Below are positions 1-5,026 of a DNA stretch of 5,026 bases, piece by piece. The notes under the pieces are model-generated. The model was not told the DNA's origin and did no database searches. It saw only the letters and a program-made list of their open reading frames with translations. The position numbers were made by a program, and so were the translations under genes. Every line of letters starts with the position of its first letter. Position 1 is the first letter of the stretch. Source of the DNA: an uncultured Opitutia bacterium (lineage in GTDB: Bacteria > Verrucomicrobiota > Verrucomicrobiia > Opitutales > UBA953); the NCBI GenBank assembly GCA_903957465.1, contig CAJBPJ010000325.1, forward strand, positions 1 to 5,026, in the 5' to 3' direction.

Positions 1-1
1 C

Positions 2-901
2 AGTGACGCTACATATGCGACAGCAACGGAAGATCTCATCGCCGGATTCGAAATGCGCACAAACGTCACCCTCGCGCCTAAAGAGCGTAAACGCTGCGCT
101 ATTAAAATTTCGACACAATCAGGCGCAGGATTATCCACGTCTAAGTCACTGGTGAGGGCAGTTGCCGACGCCCTAGTACGTCGTGGCTTTGCCCGCGAAA
201 ACATCTTCCTGTGCGATGCGTCTACCGCACCACTGCGCCAAGCAGGATTTCTGCCTATACGCAGCGACGGGCCACAGTTATTCGAAGGACTAACAGTGCG
301 TGCATGGGATACAGAAGCACGCTCTTGGACGAATGATCCACGGCTCGTCTACGAAAACCCCGTACCGCCCACTCCGGGCACACCGCTTGCCGAATGGCAA
401 AACCCGCGTGAAAGCCTCATGCCAAAACCGCTCTTTGACGAAGTCGATTTCTGGATTCAATTACCCATCGTATCTGATTCAGCAGACTTAGGCGTCTCCG
501 GTGCACTTGCTTGCTCGTCGATTGGAAATGCCACCAACACAACACGCTTTTCGAATAATCCACGCAATGCCTCATTGGCAGCAGTTGAAATGTGCGCCGC
601 GCCCGAACTTAACAGTCGGCGCATTCTAACAATCATGAGCTTGGAGCGCTTTCAAATTCGCGGAGGGCCAACCTATGACGCAGGCTGGTGTCGTTCTGAA
701 AAAGTTATCTATGCGAGCGCGAACCCTGTCATTCTCGATTACCTCGCTTTACGAAAAATTCAAAATGCCCGCGCTGAGTCCGGAAGCGCAGATAAAGACA
801 CGGCTGAGCCACCCCTCTTTCAGGCGGCTACTTCAGGCGGGATGAAACTTGGTTCAGCTCGACCCGGTGACATTACGATTATTCGCCTACCGCAAAAGTG
901 A
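2..901 (+). CDS. DUF362 domain protein, 5' partial
   Basis: The frame is open to the left window edge, so the visible 299 codons are probably the C-terminal part of a longer protein. An ATG at 53 is the first in-frame Met, but no clear ribosome binding site precedes it and the 17 codons before it read as ordinary protein. The DUF362 pattern is visible in order. A strand 'CAIKIST' is followed by 'LSTSKSLVRAVADALVRRGF' (codons 38-57 from the ATG region, the usual 'pelvrAvvelL' helix). Next come 'FWIQLPIV' and 'GVSGALACSSIGNAT', matching the family's 'vPklKtH..tgvTgalKN' region. Last are 'ILTIMSLERFQIRGGP' and 'SANPVILDYLAL', the family's GGP and DPValD motifs. The biochemical function of DUF362 is not established; some members are fused to ferredoxin domains, but no iron-sulfur Cys cluster is seen here. 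The gene converges on the reductase gene and overlaps its 3' end by 15 bases. Family call fairly sure, function unknown. Confidence 0.72.
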   Translation, partial: SDATYATATEDLIAGFEMRTNVTLAPKERKRCAIKISTQSGAGLSTSKSLVRAVADALVRRGFARENIFLCDASTAPLRQAGFLPIRSDGPQLFEGLTVRAWDTEARSWTNDPRLVYENPVPPTPGTPLAEWQNPRESLMPKPLFDEVDFWIQLPIVSDSADLGVSGALACSSIGNATNTTRFSNNPRNASLAAVEMCAAPELNSRRILTIMSLERFQIRGGPTYDAGWCRSEKVIYASANPVILDYLALRKIQNARAESGSADKDTAEPPLFQAATSGGMKLGSARPGDITIIRLPQK

Positions 902-1363
902 AGCGTCGGCCACAATCGTGGCGATGGCTTCGATAATCTTAACAGTCTCTTCATCAAAGCGCGCCAAGTCTGGACTATCGAGATCCAAGACACCGTGCAA
1001 CCTGCCGGAAGTAAGCAAAGGGATAACACATTCGCTGCGCGATGCGTGATCACACGCAATGTGGCCAGGGAAATGACTGACATCCGGAACTACGATGGTG
1101 GTTTGACGCAAGGCAGCTGTGCCGCAAACGCCGCGCCCAAGGGCAATGCGCGTACACGCAGGTTTACCCTGGAAAGGCCCGAGGACCATCTCGCCGTCGC
1201 GCAGGAAATAGAACCCGACCCAATTCAGCCGAGGTATGCGGTGCCAGAGCAAAGCAGCTGTGTTGGCACAATTTGCGACGAGGTCTCGCTCGCTACCAAT
1301 CAAGGCACGCAAGTCCGCAGGCAAATCACCCAAAGACCCTGAAGCAGAATCTGCGTGCGTCAC
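887..1363 (-). CDS. msrC: Free methionine-(R)-sulfoxide reductase (GAF domain)
   Basis: This cytosolic enzyme reduces free L-methionine-(R)-sulfoxide to methionine, normally with thioredoxin as reductant. The protein is a single GAF domain of 158 residues from the GTG at 1363, close to the E. coli enzyme (about 165). Family signatures are 'NWVGFY' (47-52), 'LGPFQGKPAC' (61-70), 'GRGVCGTAA' (76-84) and 'GHIACDHASRSE' (100-111). The three active-site cysteines, C70, C80 and C104, have the same spacing (10 and 24) as C84, C94 and C118 of the E. coli enzyme. E111, D127 and D129 ('VLDLDSP') match the substrate-binding acids. The start is uncertain: a TTG at 1381 gives six more residues but overlaps mdh by 17 bases. 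GTG at 1363 begins one base after the mdh TGA and gives an N-terminus of family length; neither has a good Shine-Dalgarno sequence. Likely co-translated with mdh. An extra Cys (C112) sits beside E111. Confidence 0.93.
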   Translation of the reverse strand: MTHADSASGSLGDLPADLRALIGSERDLVANCANTAALLWHRIPRLNWVGFYFLRDGEMVLGPFQGKPACTRIALGRGVCGTAALRQTTIVVPDVSHFPGHIACDHASRSECVIPLLTSGRLHGVLDLDSPDLARFDEETVKIIEAIATIVADASLLR

Positions 1364-1364
1364 C

Positions 1365-2366
1365 TCAGAGCGTAATACCAAGGGACTCGGAAGCCATCGT
1401 GCGCTCTTCGAGTAATTCTTTTTCCGTCTGAGAAATTTTTTCGCGAGAGAAGGCGTCGAGCGTCAGGCCCTGTACAATTTCCCAGGTGCCGTCGGCTTTT
1501 GTGCGAATGGGATAGCCGAACATGATGCCAGGCTGGATGCCATAGTCGCCCTTGGAGAGGACGGCCACGGAGTGCCACTCGCCTGCTGTAGTTGGGAAGT
1601 GTAGGCTACGCAGGGTATCCAGGGCGGCGTTTGCAGCAGAAGCAGCTGAAGATGCGCCGCGGGCTTTAATGACAGCAGCTCCACGCTTCTGGACATCACC
1701 AACAAAAGTCTCCTTCAGCCAAGCGTGGTCGGTGATAACCTGAGTCGCAGGCTTTCCGCCGATGGTTGCGTTGGTGAAGTCGGGATACTGGGTCGAGGAG
1801 TGATTCCCCCAAATGGCGACGTGCTTGACGACGGAGTTATGGACACCGGCCTTGGCGGCGAGCTGCGACTTTGCGCGGTTCTCGTCGAGGCGCGTCATCG
1901 CAAAGAAGTTCTCTGTGGGCAGGCTAGCGGCAGAGCGCAGAGCAATGAGCGAGTTCGTATTGCAGGGGTTACCGACAACGAGAACCTTAACGGTCTTCTT
2001 GGCGGAGCGGGCGATAGCCTGTCCTTGGCCAACGAAGATCTTACCGTTGATACCGAGCAAATCTTTACGCTCCATGCCATCCTTGCGCGGAACCGCACCG
2101 ATGAGCAGGCACCAATCCGCATCCTTGAAACCAACATCAAGGTCGCCAGTAGCGACGACATCGGCGAGCAAGGGGAAGGCGCAATCCTGAAGCTCCATGA
2201 CCACACCTGCCAAGGCGTTCAATCCAGGCCCGACTTCAATAAGGTTGAGTGCCACAGGTTGATCAGGTCCGAAGACAGCGCCAGAGGCTAAACGGAAGAT
2301 TGCCGCGTAACCAATGTTGCCAGCGGCACCCGTGACAGCGACGCGAATGGGAGGACGAGTGGACAT
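1365..2366 (-). CDS. mdh: Malate dehydrogenase, NAD type
   Basis: It catalyses reversible oxidation of malate to oxaloacetate with NAD, the last step of the TCA cycle, in the cytosol. The complete 333-residue protein matches the Thermus/cytosolic-type MDH group (about 327-333 residues). The Rossmann glycine motif 'TGAAGNIGYA' is at 12-21. E44 in 'LNLIEVGP' occupies the position of Glu41 of Thermus flavus MDH, the acidic residue that favours NAD over NADP. The substrate-loop arginines R94 and R100 lie in 'VPRKDGMERKDLL' (92-104). 'GNPCNTN' is at 132-138 with N133. 'TRLDENRAK' (158-166) supplies D161 and R164, and H189 in 'WGNHS' is the catalytic base. 'RGASSAASAANAA' (236-248) is also typical. 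Start: ATG at 2366 puts the Rossmann motif at the usual distance; no clear Shine-Dalgarno precedes it. A 60-base gap separates it from the upstream exonuclease gene, and its TGA stop abuts the reductase start. All key residues are present, so it should be active. Confidence 0.96.
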   Translation of the reverse strand: MSTRPPIRVAVTGAAGNIGYAAIFRLASGAVFGPDQPVALNLIEVGPGLNALAGVVMELQDCAFPLLADVVATGDLDVGFKDADWCLLIGAVPRKDGMERKDLLGINGKIFVGQGQAIARSAKKTVKVLVVGNPCNTNSLIALRSAASLPTENFFAMTRLDENRAKSQLAAKAGVHNSVVKHVAIWGNHSSTQYPDFTNATIGGKPATQVITDHAWLKETFVGDVQKRGAAVIKARGASSAASAANAALDTLRSLHFPTTAGEWHSVAVLSKGDYGIQPGIMFGYPIRTKADGTWEIVQGLTLDAFSREKISQTEKELLEERTMASESLGITL

Positions 2367-2426
2367 AAGGGTGGCAGGTATCTACCCCGCACCCCTACGG
2401 GCTGTGAAGCGCAAACTGGATTTGAT
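2367..2426 (-). promoter_or_regulatory. Intergenic gap with weak mdh promoter candidate
   Basis: This is the only noncoding gap in the window and the only place for a separate mdh promoter. Reading the - strand, TTCACA (2408-2403, one mismatch to TTGACA) is followed after 18 bases by TAGATA (2384-2379, three of six matches to TATAAT). If used, transcription would begin only a few bases before the mdh ATG, leaving almost no leader, which would fit the lack of a visible Shine-Dalgarno sequence. The match is poor and may be chance; the gene may simply be read through from hrpB. Confidence 0.18.
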
Positions 2427-3107
2427 TTAGAATCCTAACTCACCCTGGTGAAAATCCGACGACTCCGCTTCACCCACAGAATTTGCTAAAAGATGAGCGA
2501 GTGAAAGGGTTGATCGACCCTCCAGGCCACCTAGGTGTCGCAAGACTAAGGCAGCCGCCAGGGCATCGTAACCCGCACAGTGATAATGCCTACGGCCAGC
2601 TGGGCAGTGCCTATTGGCTAGGCCGTCTAAGCGCTCAGTAAGATGGAGCATCCGGATTAATTCGCCGAGACGGAAGTCTCCTAAAGTCGGCGCCCAGCGA
2701 CGTGCTAGTCGTAGCGTATCCACCCAAGGCCCCCATTCCGCCAAAGCCACCCCATCTTCGGCAACAGAAGGAACCGCTGAGGGGTGTGGCCACGTCGCCG
2801 CCAAAAGCCGTGCCTCCACGGAACTATTGTGGGCTACAAAAACGCCCGAGGACCGCAAAGATACAAAATACTCCCAATGGGCATCAAAGGAGCGAAGCCC
2901 TGTTAAGTCACGGTCTGCTAATCCGTGGCATTGTGTATCCATTAAAGGAATAGGGGCAAGCGGTGCGCAAAGCCCTGTGTGCACAGAAATTATTTCGCCA
3001 CCGAGCAAAGTAGTGACGCCAAATTCAACCACCCCTGTTCGCACCCCGCCCTCAAAATCGAGAACATGGAGTGGTACGTCAGACCAGCGTTGTTGATTTA
3101 GCGCCAT
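2427..3107 (-). CDS. DnaQ-like DEDDh 3'-5' exonuclease
   Basis: Predicted 3'-5' exonuclease of the DNA polymerase III epsilon/RNase T fold, 226 residues, using two metal ions to cut single nucleotides from a DNA or RNA 3' end. The Exo I motif is 'VLDFEGG' (15-21), with D17 and E19. The Exo II motif is 'VAHNSSVEARLL' (91-102). 'VDTLRLARR' (129-137) carries the conserved D130. The Exo III motif is H176-x-A-x-x-D181 in 'HYHCAGYDALAAA'. The usual Exo II aspartate is replaced by E98. The fold ends near residue 191; the last 35 residues look low in structure. The short length argues for a stand-alone exonuclease and not the replicative proofreading subunit; substrate cannot be told from sequence. 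Start: ATG at 3107 lies inside the end of hrpB (10-base overlap) with no Shine-Dalgarno, suggesting translation by coupling to hrpB. That context hints at a role next to the helicase, which is inference. Confidence 0.85.
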   Translation of the reverse strand: MALNQQRWSDVPLHVLDFEGGVRTGVVEFGVTTLLGGEIISVHTGLCAPLAPIPLMDTQCHGLADRDLTGLRSFDAHWEYFVSLRSSGVFVAHNSSVEARLLAATWPHPSAVPSVAEDGVALAEWGPWVDTLRLARRWAPTLGDFRLGELIRMLHLTERLDGLANRHCPAGRRHYHCAGYDALAAALVLRHLGGLEGRSTLSLAHLLANSVGEAESSDFHQGELGF

Positions 3108-5026
3108 TCGTGTCGAGGGTAACGACCTCGGAGATCTTTACGCACCTGAGCGTAAGAGCCTAACCAAAAAGAGTCGAGGTCAGTGGTACGTTGCACGGTT
3201 CGGCGCGCAGGAGACTGAATACAGACAACGAGAGGGACCTTGCCATCGCAGATGCGTAGTTTCTTTCCAGGGAAATCATAAAGTTCCTGTACAGTTGCTT
3301 CGATACACGCTTCTCCATCTTCGTCATAAACAATACGGGCCGGATGCTTCTTGCGTGGTAAATCAATCTTCTCTGGGCAAAGGCGCTCAAGGGCGAGCCG
3401 CTGCTCATGGGTAACCCAGCCATGGACGGCAGCCATCACTGGCCGGTCACGAATATCGCGATAGGCTGATGCTCCCATGCAAAGCTCCTCAATAATAAGC
3501 CGCCGGCCTTCCGCATCCAACGGAGCAATACCTAACTCGGGGCAATGCTTGGCCGCAAAATTAACACGGCGAATCCAGGCGTCGACCTGGCTATCCCAGC
3601 GCTCAAGTTCTAAGCGGCCAGCAATAACTTCGTTGGCCAATAATCGACTGGCGGCATCTGAAGGTGCATCATCTCGCTCAACTGTCTCAAGCGCGAGATC
3701 CCGGAAACGACGTTCAAGGCGAGTCACAACGCGACGCTGAGTTGGGTCGTAACGAACGGTGGCAACTTCAGAAAAGTCTTTCGGGAAGAGTTCATGCAAC
3801 CACGACTCTTCGATTGCCGTGACCAAGGATAGGTAAAGGGTGACTTCACCGCGCACCTGCACTTCCTCCATCTCAGCCGCCACCAGTAAGCGTGCATCGC
3901 GCACCACTGTTTCACTGCGTAATTCACCGCGGCGACCATGCACGACTGCACAACGTAAGGTGCCCGCGTCGAGCCTTACCGCCAAGCGATCACTCAGCCC
4001 AATAAACAAGCACTTACGGATAGTCTCTGGCTGTGCGGGCGTCTCATTGATTGTTAACCCCTGAGCTTGAGCTATCCGTAGGAACTGACGTGCAGCACGA
4101 TCAGCCTGCAGGGCACCTTGAGCATGCACGCCCAAAGCATCGCACGCGTTTGCATCAAAACGCATATCGGCCGCACGATACAATAGGGCTAAGCGTTGCA
4201 GCAGATCGGACCCAGGTGCGCAGTCGACAGCATCTCGCGCTGATTCGGTCGCGGCATCAACTTTACGTAATACAATATCACGTCCTTGGGCGAGTCCGGC
4301 AATCGCCGCAACTTCTGTCACGCAACCATACTCCCCAGCGGCGAGCAACATACGTGCATGACGTGGGTGAGAAGGGAAGACCGCCATCCGACGACCCATG
4401 TCCGTCAGCTGCCCCTCCGACGTCCAAGCACCTAAATCAATCAAGGTGAGACGTGCACGATCGAGTGAACGAGAATCGGGCGCCTCGAACCACGGAAAAT
4501 CGGCGGCATCACCCCACCCCGACGCACGTAAGAGTAATAATGTTTCACAAAGATCGACGCGGCGAATCTCGGAAACTTCCCTGGCAGGACGGGCCTCATG
4601 GTCCGTCTTCGACCAGAGACGAATACACCGACCTGGCCCCGTACGTCCCGCTCGGCCTGCGCGTTGCTCTGCCGAAGCCTGCGAAATCGGTTCAACAAAA
4701 AGCGTGTCAATTCCGCGCAACGGATCAAAGCGTGCGATTCGTGCTAAACCAGAATCAATGACCGCCCGGATTCCGGGTATTGTCACTGAAGTTTCCGCAA
4801 CATTGGTCGAAACAATAATTTTCCGATTTGCGCCGGGACGAACGGCGCGATCTTGCTCTTCGGGGGGTAATTCGCCGTGCAAAGCCAGACATTCGACGCC
4901 ACGGGCTTCAGGCAGCGCTTTGATTGCACTCAACGTACGTGTAATTTCGTAAGCGCCCGGCATGAATACCAGGACATCGCCCTCGCCTTCTTCCTGGAGA
5001 ACCCGGCGTACTTGCTCAGCGGCCGG
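3098..5026 (-). CDS. hrpB: ATP-dependent helicase HrpB, N-terminus outside window
   Basis: DEAH-box (RHA-type) superfamily 2 helicase of the HrpB family; in bacteria its exact substrate is unclear, RNA being most likely. The 642 visible codons run off the right edge. HrpB proteins are usually a little over 800 residues, so the first RecA-like domain (Walker A, DEAH box) lies outside. Visible, numbered from the Met at 4963: 'VLVFMPGAYEI' (motif IV region, spanning that Met), 'LALHGELPPEEQD' (26-38), motif V 'TNVAETSVTI' (53-62), motif VI 'QRAGRAGR' (100-107, bases 4643-4666). A winged-helix/ratchet region follows. The HrpB-specific C-terminal domain ends in 'FWLGSYAQVRKDLRGRYP'. The Met at 4963 is internal to motif IV and is not the start. 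The protein stops right after 'RHEW', where HrpB of E. coli continues with a basic tail. It is the first visible gene of the - strand cluster and overlaps the exonuclease gene by 10 bases. Confidence 0.95.
   Translation of the reverse strand, partial: PAAEQVRRVLQEEGEGDVLVFMPGAYEITRTLSAIKALPEARGVECLALHGELPPEEQDRAVRPGANRKIIVSTNVAETSVTIPGIRAVIDSGLARIARFDPLRGIDTLFVEPISQASAEQRAGRAGRTGPGRCIRLWSKTDHEARPAREVSEIRRVDLCETLLLLRASGWGDAADFPWFEAPDSRSLDRARLTLIDLGAWTSEGQLTDMGRRMAVFPSHPRHARMLLAAGEYGCVTEVAAIAGLAQGRDIVLRKVDAATESARDAVDCAPGSDLLQRLALLYRAADMRFDANACDALGVHAQGALQADRAARQFLRIAQAQGLTINETPAQPETIRKCLFIGLSDRLAVRLDAGTLRCAVVHGRRGELRSETVVRDARLLVAAEMEEVQVRGEVTLYLSLVTAIEESWLHELFPKDFSEVATVRYDPTQRRVVTRLERRFRDLALETVERDDAPSDAASRLLANEVIAGRLELERWDSQVDAWIRRVNFAAKHCPELGIAPLDAEGRRLIIEELCMGASAYRDIRDRPVMAAVHGWVTHEQRLALERLCPEKIDLPRKKHPARIVYDEDGEACIEATVQELYDFPGKKLRICDGKVPLVVCIQSPARRTVQRTTDLDSFWLGSYAQVRKDLRGRYPRHEWR

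Noticed and set aside
53..55. ATG as the start of the DUF362 gene
   Set aside because: The frame stays open to the window edge, upstream codons look coding and no Shine-Dalgarno precedes it; a start outside the window is more likely, though not proven.
1725..2291. Long + strand open frame of 188 codons opposite mdh
   Set aside because: It is antisense to a complete, motif-perfect malate dehydrogenase, shows no family resemblance, and arises from codon bias on the other strand.
2386..2401. Possible hairpin CCCG...CGGG in the mdh leader
   Set aside because: Only four base pairs with an eight-base loop and no T-run; too weak for a terminator or attenuator.
2614..3096. + strand open frame of 160 codons opposite the exonuclease
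   Set aside because: Composition (Ser, Arg, Lys, Pro) is that of a shadow frame and the opposite strand carries the DEDDh motifs.
4398..4952. Long + strand open frame of 184 codons opposite hrpB
   Set aside because: Antisense to the conserved helicase motifs V and VI; rich in Arg/Ser as expected of a shadow frame.
4961..4963. ATG as the start of hrpB
   Set aside because: It falls inside helicase motif IV ('VLVFMPGAYEI') and the frame continues to the edge with matching HrpB sequence.

Overview
The window is almost entirely coding and reads as a chromosomal housekeeping segment. It holds five genes. One is on the + strand at the left, cut by the window start. Four are head-to-tail on the - strand and fill the rest, the first of them cut by the right edge. 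I see no RNA gene, insertion sequence, CRISPR array, phage gene or long repeat. The only intergenic gap is about 60 bases (2367-2426).

Left to right: (1) a DUF362-family protein of unknown biochemical role (+, 5' end outside the window); (2) a free methionine-(R)-sulfoxide reductase of the GAF type (-); (3) an NAD-type malate dehydrogenase of the group that includes Thermus and cytosolic enzymes (-); (4) a DnaQ-like DEDDh 3'-5' exonuclease (-); (5) the C-terminal three quarters of the ATP-dependent helicase HrpB (-, N-terminal ATPase part outside the window).

In transcription order the - strand reads hrpB > exonuclease > mdh > free-Met-sulfoxide reductase. The hrpB and exonuclease genes overlap by 10 bases. 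The mdh stop lies one base before the preferred start of the reductase. These joints suggest two translationally coupled pairs separated by the 60-base gap, which may carry a separate promoter for mdh. The reductase and the DUF362 gene converge and overlap tail to tail by 15 bases.

Functionally the pairs suggest one nucleic-acid processing unit (helicase plus exonuclease) and one metabolic/redox unit (malate oxidation plus methionine sulfoxide repair). The working link inside each pair is inference from gene order. The organism is a free-living Gram-negative-type bacterium of moderate GC. Protein character, from memory of similar sequences, would fit Verrucomicrobiota (Opitutia-like), but I hold that loosely and no marker gene here settles it. 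I found no convincing new biological system. The most interesting points are the overlapping helicase/exonuclease pair and the Asp-to-Glu change in the exonuclease active site.
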